This document shows positions 9,230-18,101 of a DNA stretch of 64,000 bases, in pieces. Position 1 is the stretch's first letter. Every line of letters begins with the position of its first letter. Location of the stretch: positions 4,154,001 to 4,218,000 of the forward strand of contig NZ_CP169217.1 in NCBI RefSeq assembly GCF_041897535.1. Direction: 5' to 3'. This stretch comes from Methylomicrobium lacus_A (GTDB lineage Bacteria; Pseudomonadota; Gammaproteobacteria; Methylococcales; Methylomonadaceae). The notes under the pieces are model-generated. The model ran no database searches and was not told where the DNA came from. It saw nothing but the letters and a program-made list of their open reading frames with translations. The position numbers were made by a program, and so were the translations under genes.

Positions 9230-10399
9230 ATGGAATTCAAAGATTATTTAAAAATCCTGGTGCAACACGACGGCTCCGATCTCTATCTGACGGTCGATGC
9301 GCCGCCCGCGGCAAAGTTTCAAGGCAACCTGAAGCCCTTGGAAAACAGTAAGCTGACCAGGGAGCGCATCAAGGAGATTGCCTATGGCCTGATGGACGCA
9401 GATCAGCAAAAGGCCTTCGAACAGGTGCCCGAACTGAATATGGCGCTTTCGGAGCCCGGCATCGGCCGCTTCCGGGTCAATATCTTCAAGCAGCGCAACA
9501 GCTTCGCGCTGGTGATCCGCAATATCAAGGTGGATATTCCGAATGCGGACAAACTCGGCCTGCCGGACGTCTTGAAAAAAACGATCATGGAAAAACGCGG
9601 TCTGATCCTGTTCGTCGGCGGCACCGGCTCCGGTAAATCGACCTCGCTGGCCGCCTTGATCGACCATCGCAATACGAATGCGTCGGGCCATATCATCACG
9701 ATCGAAGACCCGATCGAATATATCCATCCGCACAAAAAATCGCTGGTCAACCAGCGCGAAGTCGGCGTCGATACGCTGAGCTATGAGGATGCCTTGAAGA
9801 ATACCCTGCGGCAGGCGCCGGACGTGATCCTGATCGGCGAAATCCGCAGTCAGGAAACGATGGAGCATGCCCTGGCTTTCGCCGAAACCGGCCATCTCTG
9901 TTTGTCCACCTTGCACGCGAACAATGCGAACCAGGCGCTCGACCGGATCATCAACTTCTTCCCGGAAGAACGCCGGAATCAATTGTTGCTCGATCTGTCG
10001 CTGAACCTGAAGGCCTTCGTCTCGCAGCGCCTGGTGCCGACGGTCGACGGCAAACGCACCGCCGCGATCGAAATTTTGCTGGGCACGCAGCTGGTCCGCG
10101 ATCTGATTCAAAAAGGCGACGTACACAGCATCAAGGAAGCGATGGAAAAATCCGAGAATATCGGCATGCAGACCTTCGACAGCCATTTGTTGCGGCTTTA
10201 TAAGGCGGGCACGATTTCGCTCGATGAGGCGCTGCAAAACTCCGATTCGCCGAACAACCTGAAGCTGAAGATCAATTTGAGCGAAGGTGTCGGGTCTGCG
10301 ACGGCCAAAATGGCCGATTCCAAGGATTCGCAAGGCAGCGGACTCGGTTCCTTGTCATTGCAGGCGATCCAAACAGAAGCAGAGGAAGAAGAAACCTAA
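9230..10399 (+). CDS. pilU: PilU, PilT-like type IV pilus retraction ATPase
   Basis: Retraction ATPase accessory to PilT. It has the N-terminal PAS-like region opening with MEFKDYLKILVQHDGSDLYL, typical of PilU rather than PilT, then Walker A GGTGSGKST, the Asp-box/Walker B (APDVILIGEIRSQETM) and the His box TGHLCLSTLHANN. There is no tetracysteine motif, which separates it from PilB. The C-terminal extension beyond the ATPase core (to 389 residues) is also PilU-like. It is transcribed alone, convergent with putA, whose stop overlaps its last four bases. Confidence 0.93.
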   Translation: MEFKDYLKILVQHDGSDLYLTVDAPPAAKFQGNLKPLENSKLTRERIKEIAYGLMDADQQKAFEQVPELNMALSEPGIGRFRVNIFKQRNSFALVIRNIKVDIPNADKLGLPDVLKKTIMEKRGLILFVGGTGSGKSTSLAALIDHRNTNASGHIITIEDPIEYIHPHKKSLVNQREVGVDTLSYEDALKNTLRQAPDVILIGEIRSQETMEHALAFAETGHLCLSTLHANNANQALDRIINFFPEERRNQLLLDLSLNLKAFVSQRLVPTVDGKRTAAIEILLGTQLVRDLIQKGDVHSIKEAMEKSENIGMQTFDSHLLRLYKAGTISLDEALQNSDSPNNLKLKINLSEGVGSATAKMADSKDSQGSGLGSLSLQAIQTEAEEEET

Positions 10400-13300
10400 A
10401 ACAGCGCTTCGGATAACAAGGCCGCATTGCCCCCGATCGCCGCGCTGTTGATCGTGACCGTCCGTTCCGCAGACAGCCGGCGCAGATAATCGGGACCGCC
10501 GGCCTTCGGGCCGGTACCCGACAGTCCCATGCCGCCGAACGGCTGCACGCCGACCACCGCGCCGATCATATTCCTGTTGACATAGATGTTGCCGACCCGG
10601 GCCCGTTCGACAAGGGATTGAATGTGGCTCTCGATCCGGCTATGAATTCCCAGCGTCAGGCCGTAGCCTGTGGCATTGATGCTTTCGACCACCTGGATCA
10701 ATCGGTCCGCGCGGTAACGGACGATATGCAGAACCGGGCCGAAGATTTCCTGTTCGAGTTGTTCGATGCCGCCGATTTCGATCAGGCTGGGCGGAAAGAA
10801 ACTGCCGGCGCGCAAATCGGCAGCTAAAGGGACTTGGTACAGGACCTTGGCTTCCTTCCGCATCCTGCCCAGATGCTCCGCCAGTCGAGCGGCGGCTTGG
10901 GCATCGATGACCGGTCCGATGTCGGTCGCCGCTTGACCGGGGTCGCCGAGGGTCAATTCCTGCATCGTGCCGATCAAAAGCTTGATCACCCGGTCCGCGA
11001 TGTCTTCCTGAACATACAATACCCGCAGCGCCGAGCAGCGCTGGCCCGCGCTGTTAAAGGCCGAAGTCAGCGCATCCTGGACCAGTTGTTCGACATGCGC
11101 CGAACTGTCCGCGATCAAAGCGTTCTGGCCGCCGGTCTCGGCGATCAACGGCACGATGGCCGGCTGATATTGCGCCAGGGTTTGATTGATCCGGCGCGCG
11201 GTCGCGGTGGAGCCGGTAAAGACGACGCCGCCGAGACCCGGAAAGGTCAATAAATGCTTGCCGATCAAGTCGCCTTCGGCCGGCAGAAATTGCAGGACCG
11301 CGCCCGGAATGCCGGCCCGATGCAGCAGTTGAATGCAGCGCATCGCGGTCAGCGCGGTCTGGGTCGCGGGCTTGGCGATCACGGTATTGCCGGCGGCCAG
11401 CGCCGCAGCGATTTGCCCGACAAAAATCGCGATCGGAAAATTCCAGGGGCTGATGCAGACGATCGCGCCGCGCCCAGTGCGACTCAGATAATTTGCTTCC
11501 CCGGTAGGCCCCGACAGCCGGACCGGCTGAGTGAACAGCTTTTCTGCCTCGGCCGCGTAATAGCGGCAAAAATCGACCGCCTCGCGCACTTCGGCGAGCG
11601 CATCCTTGATCGTGCGGCCGCCTTCGCGCGCACACAGCGAGACCAGTTCAAGCCGGTGCGCTTCGAACAGATCGGCCGCTTTTTTCAGATAGGCGCTGCG
11701 CGCGTGTACCGGACTGTGCCGCCAGTCGGCGAAAGCCTCCAACGCGCCGGCGGCGGCTTTGCCGATGGCCTCCGGGTCTGCATGGGTCACCTGGCCGATT
11801 TGCCGGCGCTGATCGCAGGGATTGAATACCGGTTGGGGGCGGCCGGCATAAGGCTTGCCGTCGATCAGGGGGTATGCCTCCCAATTGCGTTCGGCCAGCG
11901 CGTCGAGATCGGCCTGTAATTGAATTAGGACTTCGGCGTCACTCAGGTTGATTCCGGCCGAATTCAAGCGCTCCCGGCCGAAGAGTTCGGGAGGTTGCGC
12001 GATCCGGATAGGTGCCTGCTGCAATCTTGCGACCGGGTCCGCGACGATCTCGTCCATGCTGTAATGCGGATTTTCGACCCGATTCAAAAAGGAGGTATTC
12101 GCGCCGTTCTCGAGTAAGCGCCGAACCAGATACGGCAACAAATCTTCAAAATTACCGACCGGGGCATAGATTCGGCAGGGCAGGGCGTGTTGCTGCGCCA
12201 ATTGCTGATAAAACGCCTCGCCCATTCCGTGTAGCCGTTGAAATTCGAAGCCCGTATGCGCTTTCGCCAGCGTCAGGATCGCTGCGACCGTATGCGCATT
12301 ATGCGTCGCGAACTGCGGATAGAAGGCTTCGGGATGGACCAGCAGCGTTTCCGCGCAGGCCAGATACGAGACGTCGGTCGCGGTCTTGCGGGTAAAGACC
12401 GGATAAGCCGCCAGCCCCGACTCTTGCGCGCGTTTGATCTCGGCGTCCCAGTACGCGCCCTTGACCAGCCGGACCGGAATCCGGCGACGATGCGATTGAG
12501 CCAGCGCGGCCAGCCAGCGGATCACTGGCAGCGCGCGCTTTTGATAAGCCTGCACGGCCAGACCGAAGCCCGGCCAGTCTTCAAGGTCCGGATGGGCGAG
12601 CACCGCCGCAAAAATATCCAGAGACATGTCCAGCCGCTCCGATTCTTCCGCATCGACGGTCAGGCTGATGTTGGCGTGCCGCGCCTGACTCGCCAAGGCG
12701 AGCAGTTTGAGACTCAGCTCGTCGATCGCGCGTTGTCTTTGCAGCGGCTCGTAACGCGGGCAGAGCGCGGACAGTTTGATCGAAATGCCAGGATTCATGA
12801 AGGAATCTGCATGTTCGGCAACTTCTGCCAGCTGTGCTATCGCCTGCCGGTAGGCCTCGAAATAGCGCTCGGCATCTTCCGCGGTCAAGGCGGCCTCGCC
12901 GAGCATATCGAACGAATAGCGGGCGCCGGGCTGCAAGCGCAGCGTTTCGATGCCACCTTCGATCGTTTCGGCGAAAACGAAATGGTTTGCGAGCCACTGC
13001 ATGGCCTGTTTGGCGGTGGTGCGAATCAACGGCGCGCTGAGCCTCGTGAGCCACGCGCCGCCTCCGTCCCCGAGGTTTTCGATGCGGCCGGTCACCGACA
13101 AGGCGCCGGTCAGCAATTTGACCCACCGCGTATCATGCAAGGCTTGGTGCCGTCCCCAATCGAGCGAGCCCAGTTTGTCCTGCAAAAAAGCATCCTGGGT
13201 TGCAGAGTCTGGGATTCGCAGCAAGGCTTCGGCCATTTCCATCAGCACGATGCCTTCTTGGGTGTTCAATTGATACTCATGCAGCAGGGTATCGATCAGC

Positions 13301-13476
13301 GCTTGCTGGGTACTTTCGGCTCTGACCCCTGCGACCAGCTTGCGGGCCAGCTTCGCGGCGGCGGACGCATCATAAGACCGTAAACCCTGAGCCAGCTCGG
13401 CAGAAACTCGATCTTCGTCGGCCAGATAGGCGTCATTGATCGCGGCGCGTAACGCGGGTAACAGATCGGCGTTCAT
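10396..13476 (-). CDS. putA: PutA, bifunctional proline dehydrogenase / P5C dehydrogenase
   Basis: Oxidises proline to glutamate in two coupled steps: FAD-dependent proline dehydrogenase (residues ~70-470) and NAD-dependent glutamate-semialdehyde dehydrogenase (residues ~510-1000). The ALDH half shows the catalytic cysteine in NSAGQRCSALR and the glutamate in IAETGGQNALI; the PRODH half has the LVKGAYWD segment and a YAPVGNFEDLLPYLVRRLLE-type barrel end. The length of 1026 residues fits the bifunctional class: there is no N-terminal ribbon-helix-helix DNA-binding domain, so it should not repress its own gene. A GGGAG site precedes the ATG. Confidence 0.96.
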   Translation of the reverse strand: MNADLLPALRAAINDAYLADEDRVSAELAQGLRSYDASAAAKLARKLVAGVRAESTQQALIDTLLHEYQLNTQEGIVLMEMAEALLRIPDSATQDAFLQDKLGSLDWGRHQALHDTRWVKLLTGALSVTGRIENLGDGGGAWLTRLSAPLIRTTAKQAMQWLANHFVFAETIEGGIETLRLQPGARYSFDMLGEAALTAEDAERYFEAYRQAIAQLAEVAEHADSFMNPGISIKLSALCPRYEPLQRQRAIDELSLKLLALASQARHANISLTVDAEESERLDMSLDIFAAVLAHPDLEDWPGFGLAVQAYQKRALPVIRWLAALAQSHRRRIPVRLVKGAYWDAEIKRAQESGLAAYPVFTRKTATDVSYLACAETLLVHPEAFYPQFATHNAHTVAAILTLAKAHTGFEFQRLHGMGEAFYQQLAQQHALPCRIYAPVGNFEDLLPYLVRRLLENGANTSFLNRVENPHYSMDEIVADPVARLQQAPIRIAQPPELFGRERLNSAGINLSDAEVLIQLQADLDALAERNWEAYPLIDGKPYAGRPQPVFNPCDQRRQIGQVTHADPEAIGKAAAGALEAFADWRHSPVHARSAYLKKAADLFEAHRLELVSLCAREGGRTIKDALAEVREAVDFCRYYAAEAEKLFTQPVRLSGPTGEANYLSRTGRGAIVCISPWNFPIAIFVGQIAAALAAGNTVIAKPATQTALTAMRCIQLLHRAGIPGAVLQFLPAEGDLIGKHLLTFPGLGGVVFTGSTATARRINQTLAQYQPAIVPLIAETGGQNALIADSSAHVEQLVQDALTSAFNSAGQRCSALRVLYVQEDIADRVIKLLIGTMQELTLGDPGQAATDIGPVIDAQAAARLAEHLGRMRKEAKVLYQVPLAADLRAGSFFPPSLIEIGGIEQLEQEIFGPVLHIVRYRADRLIQVVESINATGYGLTLGIHSRIESHIQSLVERARVGNIYVNRNMIGAVVGVQPFGGMGLSGTGPKAGGPDYLRRLSAERTVTINSAAIGGNAALLSEALF

Positions 13477-13589
13477 GGCGTTCTCCCTGGCAGAATACGA
13501 TTTCCGCTAACAATAACGGGATGAAATATTCATGATTTAGACTATCATGTACAGGTCTTTCCCCACTACACAAATTTAGAGAAAAGCGC

Positions 13590-13925
13590 ATGGAAATGTA
13601 TCCGAATAAAACGTGTTCGATCGATCGGCTGGTGACTCAACCGAGACTCGTTGAGGCCGCCAAAACGGGCGTCAAAACCCAACAGCGCCGGGACGGCGTT
13701 TATGGCTGGCCGGGCGAAAAGTTTACCTTGGATGGCCAGGAATTTGTGATCACCGGTTTGGACCGCCAGCGTTTGGGCGATTTGACCGACAAGGATGCGC
13801 AGGCGGAAGGCTTTCCCGATCTGGAAACTTATAAAGGCCTGATCATCAGAATGCATCCGGGCATGGAATGGAATCCGGACAGCCTGGTTTGGGTGCACAG
13901 CTTTGCCGCGCTGGTCGAGGCCTAG
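13590..13925 (+). CDS. ASCH-domain-like small protein
   Basis: Protein of 111 residues with the ASCH (PUA-like, RNA-associated) pattern: KTQQRRDGVYGWPGEKF, then GDLTDKDAQAEGFPDLETYK, close to the family KTxTxR ... LTDEDAxxEGF signature. These proteins are suspected RNA binders or, in some subfamilies, amidohydrolases; no specific role can be assigned. The gene is monocistronic between divergent putA and the convergent diguanylate cyclase. Confidence 0.8.
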   Translation: MEMYPNKTCSIDRLVTQPRLVEAAKTGVKTQQRRDGVYGWPGEKFTLDGQEFVITGLDRQRLGDLTDKDAQAEGFPDLETYKGLIIRMHPGMEWNPDSLVWVHSFAALVEA

Positions 13926-13956
13926 CCCCCGCGCGTAGGATTGATCCGCCGGACGT

Positions 13957-15009
13957 TCAGGAATAACACATCACCCGATTCCGTCCGGCCTGCTTCCCCC
14001 GATAGAGCGCAATATCGGCCAATTTGACGCTTTCCTCTATCGGATGTTCGGTTCGATGTTCGCAAAGGCCGATCGTCAACGTCACCGCATATTCGCTGCC
14101 GCCGATCTGAAACGTATGCTCAGCCACCGTGTTGCGGATTTTTTCGGCCAGCACCCGCGCGCCGCCGATGTCGGTATGCGGCAACAGCAGCAGAAATTCT
14201 TCGCCGCCCCAGCGCGCCAGTGTGTCGTCTTTGCGGAGTTGGCGCTTGATGAAATACGCGACCGCTTGCAGAATCTGATCACCGGATTCGTGCCCGTAAT
14301 TGTCGTTGATCTTTTTGAAATGGTCGATATCGACGAAAGCGACCGATAACGTGGTACGTTCGCGCGCCGCCAGTTTGCCTTGCTGGGTCAAAAAGTCGGT
14401 CATTCGGCGCCGATTGTACAAGCCGGTCAAAGGATCGGTATGGGCCTGATTTTCGAGTTCCTGTTCCAGGAAGATCGACGCCAGGCGGAAATAGTAGCTG
14501 ATGATGCACTGCGCGGTAAATGCAATGACGATATTGCTGCGTTCGAGCAGTCTGGCCTGCTGTTCCGAAAGCGCCGGATTGAGCGGTTGATCATGGGTAT
14601 AGAGGCTGAGCCACAAAAACTCCGCCCCCAGCGCGATCGAAACAAAAATGATCGCCTTGCCGTCGAATTTATTGTTGAACAGCGTGAAAGGAACCGCGGC
14701 AAAAAGATAATATTGAAAACCGGCCTGCCATCCGAGCGTCGGCACGACCAGCAAGGTATGCAAAAATACCTCGATCGTCATCAGCACGATGGCCGGATGG
14801 TGCAGGCCTTGCTGATTCGAGGCCCACGCGCTGATCCACAGTATCGAGCTGAAAATATTCAGCAAGGACAAGCCGGGGAAGCCCAGCCAATAAAACAGCG
14901 GTATCAGGACCAGGTGAACCAGGATGCCGACATAGCCGACCGAATTGATTACCATAAAAATACGGTAGTTCTGTCGTTCCTCACTACCGTTTCTGATAAT
15001 CCTGTTCAT
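13957..15009 (-). CDS. Membrane-bound diguanylate cyclase
   Basis: About six hydrophobic segments in residues 20-185 are followed by a GGDEF domain (residues ~190-345). The active site reads GGEEF, and an inhibitory RxxD site (RKDD) lies exactly five residues before it, so the enzyme should make c-di-GMP and be product-inhibited. There is no EAL domain. An AGGAG site precedes the ATG at 15009. A tandem PilZ protein elsewhere in the window is a possible receptor, without evidence of a direct link. Confidence 0.93.
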   Translation of the reverse strand: MNRIIRNGSEERQNYRIFMVINSVGYVGILVHLVLIPLFYWLGFPGLSLLNIFSSILWISAWASNQQGLHHPAIVLMTIEVFLHTLLVVPTLGWQAGFQYYLFAAVPFTLFNNKFDGKAIIFVSIALGAEFLWLSLYTHDQPLNPALSEQQARLLERSNIVIAFTAQCIISYYFRLASIFLEQELENQAHTDPLTGLYNRRRMTDFLTQQGKLAARERTTLSVAFVDIDHFKKINDNYGHESGDQILQAVAYFIKRQLRKDDTLARWGGEEFLLLLPHTDIGGARVLAEKIRNTVAEHTFQIGGSEYAVTLTIGLCEHRTEHPIEESVKLADIALYRGKQAGRNRVMCYS

Positions 15010-15171
15010 GTCGCTCCTATTTTTTGATCCTTATCAAGAAATGCCCATCAGGATAGGCGAATGGCTTATCCTATAATTCGCAAAAACTGATGAGGGGTAA
15101 CGTGAAGGCTTATCTTATGTTGCCTTAACGTCTTGTGCAAGCCTGAAGTTCAAAAAACGGGAGCGGGGGAA

Positions 15172-16086
15172 TTAACTTTCCAGCCAGTCTTGCGGTTTTA
15201 AATAGTGCGCATAAAGCTCGGCTTCGGGGCTGTCCGCTTCGGGCTGCCAGTTGTAGCGCCAGTGCGCGGCCGGCGGCATCGACATCAGGATCGATTCGGT
15301 GCGCCCGCCCGATTGCAGGCCGAACAGCGTGCCCCGGTCGTAGACCAGATTGAATTCGACATAGCGCCCGCGCCGGTACAGTTGAAACTCGCGTTCGCGC
15401 TCGCCATAGGGGGTGTTTTTGCGCTTTTGCACGATAGGCAGATAGGCCGGTATATAATGGTTGCCGACGCTTTGCATGAAAGCAAAGGCCTTATCGAAAC
15501 CCCATTCGTTCAAATCATCGAAAAACAGCCCGCCGACGCCGCGCGTCTCGTTCCGGTGTTTCAGGAAGAAATAGTCGTCGCACCATTTCTTATAGGTGGG
15601 ATAAACCGCTTCGCCGAAAGGCTCACAAGCCGCCTTCGCGGTCCGATGCCAATGCAGCACGTCCTCCCTGAACGGATAATAAGGCGTCAGATCGAAGCCG
15701 CCGCCAAACCACCAGACATCCGCTTCGCCGGGTTTCTCGGCAATCAAAAAGCGCACATTCGCATGCGAGGTCGGCACATAGGGATTTAGGGGATGAATAA
15801 CCAGCGAGACGCCCATCGCCTGAAATTGACGGTCGGCCAGCTCCGGGCGTTTCGCGGTCGCGGAGGGCGGCAGCTTGAAGCCCGACACATGCGAAAAATT
15901 GACGCCGGCCTGCTCGAATACCGATCCATTCGCCAGTACGCGGGTCCGGCCTCCGCCGCCTTCGGCTCGCTGCCACGGATCCTCGATGAAACGCGCATCG
16001 TCCTCTTCTTGTTCAAGTGCGGCGCAGATTTGATCCTGCAAGGTTAACAAATAGTCTTTTACGGCTTCAATGTTGTGTGTGTTCAT
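15172..16086 (-). CDS. hemF: HemF, oxygen-dependent coproporphyrinogen III oxidase
   Basis: Catalyses oxidative decarboxylation of coproporphyrinogen III to protoporphyrinogen IX in haem synthesis. Recognisable family segments include GGGGRTRVLANGSVFEQAGV, VWWFGGGFDLTPYYP and FNLVYDRGTLFGLQSGGR. Length 304 residues is standard. Divergent from zur, with 90 bases between the two starts. Confidence 0.96.
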   Translation of the reverse strand: MNTHNIEAVKDYLLTLQDQICAALEQEEDDARFIEDPWQRAEGGGGRTRVLANGSVFEQAGVNFSHVSGFKLPPSATAKRPELADRQFQAMGVSLVIHPLNPYVPTSHANVRFLIAEKPGEADVWWFGGGFDLTPYYPFREDVLHWHRTAKAACEPFGEAVYPTYKKWCDDYFFLKHRNETRGVGGLFFDDLNEWGFDKAFAFMQSVGNHYIPAYLPIVQKRKNTPYGEREREFQLYRRGRYVEFNLVYDRGTLFGLQSGGRTESILMSMPPAAHWRYNWQPEADSPEAELYAHYLKPQDWLES

Positions 16087-16176
16087 CTCTGGGTCGGGTG
16101 CGGTAATTCGGAGCGGGTCGATTAAAAGGCAATTTATGTTATATTATCACATGCCTGTTAGTTTATTCGTCCTCTC

Positions 16177-16674
16177 ATGATTTCGTCATCCGACCCTGTC
16201 CCGGCAAAACATGACCATGCCAAATGCGTCAGCGCCGCCCTGGACACCGCCGAACAACTCTGCGTCGTGCGCGGCGTGCAATTGACTCCGATCCGTCTGC
16301 AAGTATTGAAACTGATCTGGGAAAGCCACCAAGCGGTCAAGGCTTATGACTTGCTGGACCGCATCAAGCCCTTGAAACAGGAAGCGAAGCCGGCCACGAT
16401 TTACCGGGCGCTCGATTTTTTGATCGACCAGGGCCTGATTCATCGGATAGAAAGCCTGAATGCCTTCATCGGCTGCAACTGTTCCGGACAGCAGCACGAG
16501 CAGTTATTGCTGATCTGCAAGCAATGCCACGAAGTCGAGGAGCGCCCCGCGCCTGAGGTGATGAGATCGCTTTTGTCCGAAATCAAGCGAGCGGATTTTA
16601 CTGTGCACAGCAAGGCGATTGAGATTCATGGCATTTGCGCCAAATGTTCGAAGGCCCCGAATGCCGGAGGATAA
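16177..16674 (+). CDS. zur: Zur-like Fur-family zinc uptake regulator
   Basis: Metal-dependent repressor of 165 residues: winged-helix DNA-binding half (LTPIRLQVLKLIWESHQAVK, ATIYRALDFLIDQGLIHRI) and a C-terminal dimerisation half with paired cysteines (LLICKQCHE, HGICAKCSK) plus a CNCSG segment. The cysteine pattern and the spacing match Zur better than Fur or PerR. No znuABC genes are in the window. A hairpin downstream (16714-16739) may end the transcript before the integron relic. Confidence 0.85.
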   Translation: MISSSDPVPAKHDHAKCVSAALDTAEQLCVVRGVQLTPIRLQVLKLIWESHQAVKAYDLLDRIKPLKQEAKPATIYRALDFLIDQGLIHRIESLNAFIGCNCSGQQHEQLLLICKQCHEVEERPAPEVMRSLLSEIKRADFTVHSKAIEIHGICAKCSKAPNAGG

Positions 16675-16713
16675 GGTTCGATATTGAATATTAAGAAAGA
16701 ACGGTTCGCAATT

Positions 16714-16739
16714 GATGCGGTTCCTATCGTCACCGCATC
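16714..16739 (+). terminator. Hairpin after zur
   Basis: Eight-base perfect arms GATGCGGT and ACCGCATC with a ten-base loop, 40 bases after the zur stop and just before the first attC site. No T run follows, so it is a possible but not classic terminator. Confidence 0.4.
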
Positions 16740-16744
16740 CTACG

Positions 16745-16865
16745 GGCTAACGCAAAGGACAGGGCGCGCCGCTAACGAACGCACAGCGAAGCCGCCGAAC
16801 CCGATTAAAAAGCCAATCTTCAAAATCGCCAGCGGGCGGCGCAGTCTTTGACTGCTGAGTTAGGC
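16745..16865 (-). other. Integron attC site 1
   Basis: Read on the minus strand, it begins with the core GCCTAAC (16859-16865) and ends in TTTGCGTTAGCC, whose GTTAGCC core lies at 16745-16751. Internal L boxes are imperfect. The 3' half resembles the other sites here in having a CGCGCCC block shortly before the terminal GTTAG core. Length 121 bases, within the attC range. Confidence 0.65.
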
Positions 16866-16932
16866 CGGATGGTACACCCGACGTCGAAACGCCGCCAGCA
16901 AAAGCTGGAAAAAGCAACGAGGTTCGAAAATT

Positions 16933-17010
16933 TCATCGTGTCTGCCCCCATTTTTGACCCCTCTTGATGGTGTCGATGATTGCACCGCGTCTTAGATATT
17001 TTCTACTCAT
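16933..17010 (-). CDS. Candidate 25-residue cassette ORF
   Basis: Short open frame beginning MSRKYLRRGA, preceded by a near-perfect Shine-Dalgarno AGGAGG five bases upstream of the ATG, and located just inside the cassette boundary GTTAGGC (17027-17033). The product is very basic (K/R-rich). A second frame starts in the ATGA overlap and runs 38 codons (16936 to 16820) into the attC. No family is recognised and these may be non-coding remnants. Confidence 0.3.
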   Translation of the reverse strand: MSRKYLRRGAIIDTIKRGQKWGQTR

Positions 17011-17026
17011 GCTTCCTCCTGCCGGT

Positions 17027-17118
17027 GCCTAACGTGAAGCTAACCGGGCGCGTCCCGGAAAGCCAAATATACAAAACCGCATGATGCTCCCGCGCTCCGG
17101 TTGAGCGCTGGGTTAGAT
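17027..17118 (-). other. Integron attC site 2
   Basis: Minus-strand order: core ATCTAAC (17112-17118), containing the TAA stop of the upstream cassette gene, then a variable stem region with GGGACGCGCCCGG, ending in CACGTTAGGC with core GTTAGGC at 17027-17033. Both ends fit the RYYYAAC/GTTRRRY rule exactly. Length 92 bases. Confidence 0.82.
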
Positions 17119-17544
17119 CGCATTTGTGCCGGAAATAAAACCCCAGGCGTTTTCATACTGGGTGAGCTTGGTGACTTCGCTGCGAGAGACATATTTCATC
17201 GTCGAAGGGGGCTTTGCGGACTTCACTAGCTGCACGAGTTCCGCATGCGGAATGACCCAAACTCGCGGGGAGTGGTGCAGATCTTCAAACTTACCATCGT
17301 AAGTTAGGAGAACCACGAAATGATTCTCTCTCGGCACCGAAGGTACATTTCCCATGAGCCAATCGACTCGTCCTACGACAGCTTTCACATCAATTGTCAC
17401 GGCATCACCGGCATGTCGAACTACGACGATGTCTACGGCCTTCTTGTTTCCCAGGGTTAAATTCGCATCGAGTCCCAAACGATGTAGAAGTGAAATGACG
17501 TGAAACTCGGATGCGAGATTTGTGTTGTATCCGTTCTTCTTCAT
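17113..17544 (-). CDS. Integron cassette protein, PD-(D/E)XK nuclease-like
   Basis: Protein of 143 residues encoded wholly within an attC-bounded cassette; its TAA stop sits in the attC core. The N-terminal half reads NLASEFHVISLLHRLGLDAN, then AVDIVVV and TIDVKAV, i.e. an early Glu, an Asp and a D-x-K motif, the spacing of a minimal PD-(D/E)XK nuclease core. The fold assignment is inference from this pattern. Homologues of this kind occur as solitary cassette genes of unknown role. Its neighbour cassette encodes an HNH protein. Confidence 0.7.
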   Translation of the reverse strand: MKKNGYNTNLASEFHVISLLHRLGLDANLTLGNKKAVDIVVVRHAGDAVTIDVKAVVGRVDWLMGNVPSVPRENHFVVLLTYDGKFEDLHHSPRVWVIPHAELVQLVKSAKPPSTMKYVSRSEVTKLTQYENAWGFISGTNAI

Positions 17545-17577
17545 AGAATGAATTGTTGCGATACAAGGTTACGTGAG

Positions 17578-17635
17578 GTCTAACGCAAAGCTATGGGGCG
17601 CGTAGCGAAGCGTCCCTTTGAGCGACGTGTTATGA
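17578..17635 (-). other. Integron attC site 3
   Basis: Minus-strand order: degenerate core TCATAAC (17629-17635), a GC-rich imperfect stem containing GGGACGCTTCGCTACGCGCC, and terminal TTTGCGTTAGAC with core GTTAGAC at 17578-17584. Length 58 bases. It separates the HNH cassette from the PD-(D/E)XK-like cassette. Confidence 0.75.
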
Positions 17636-17641
17636 GTGATC

Positions 17642-17956
17642 TTAGTGACCATTTACAATTGCCTGTTTGATTATTGGAGCCACTGAAACCGAATTAATAC
17701 TACGTTCTTTACAGTATTTAGACTGCAACCATAGAGATAGCTGCTTTTGCCCCTTGCTGGCATTGCACCCACAGCAACAAAGAACGATATTTTCTCTGGT
17801 GATAATTGTTGTATCGTTAATGATGTGCTCCCAACTGGCTGCGGACTTCCTGGAGACTTTGGCAGACGTAAATTCAACACCGCAATAAACGCAAGCCTTA
17901 TCTCTTTCCCTGATTTCCGTTTCTAGCCAAGCTGGTATGTTCCAATTATTTGCCAC
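17642..17956 (-). CDS. Integron cassette HNH endonuclease
   Basis: Compact HNH nuclease of 104 residues: CVYCG zinc half (residues ~22-26), catalytic His region WEHIIND (residues ~42-48), ENIVLCCCGCNASKG with the central Asn and a second cysteine pair. It starts at a GTG 17 bases inside the GTTATGC junction (17973-17979) and is the cassette nearest the integrase, i.e. the position of the most recent insertion in a working integron. Base composition is more AT-rich than that of flanking genes. Possible roles include DNA restriction or a selfish cassette; no partner methylase is seen. Confidence 0.85.
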   Translation of the reverse strand: MANNWNIPAWLETEIRERDKACVYCGVEFTSAKVSRKSAASWEHIINDTTIITRENIVLCCCGCNASKGQKQLSLWLQSKYCKERSINSVSVAPIIKQAIVNGH

Positions 17957-17972
17957 GACCCGATCCGTTTAT

Positions 17973-18030
17973 GCATAACTGCAATTAGACGTCCTAACAA
18001 ACGCAAAAAAATTGCGTCATAAGGCTGTCT
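17973..18030 (-). other. Candidate attI / first cassette junction
   Basis: Minus-strand cores GTTAGGA and GTTATGC lie ahead of the first cassette, between it and the truncated integrase, where attI belongs. A short hairpin (AACGCAA/TTGCGT) is included. The motif order is suggestive only. Confidence 0.4.
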
Positions 18031-18101
18031 AAATAGTTGTAAAATCATAAAACAGATTTATTTTCATTAGATGCGCGCGAAATTATCACATCCTAAATAA
18101 A

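Noticed and set aside
13566..13898. Minus-strand frame of 110 codons opposite the ASCH gene
   Set aside because: The plus frame carries the recognisable ASCH pattern; this is its shadow.
17113..17956. Toxin-antitoxin pair or restriction-modification system in integron 1
   Set aside because: The two nuclease-like genes are in separate cassettes with an attC between them and there is no antitoxin-like or methylase gene.
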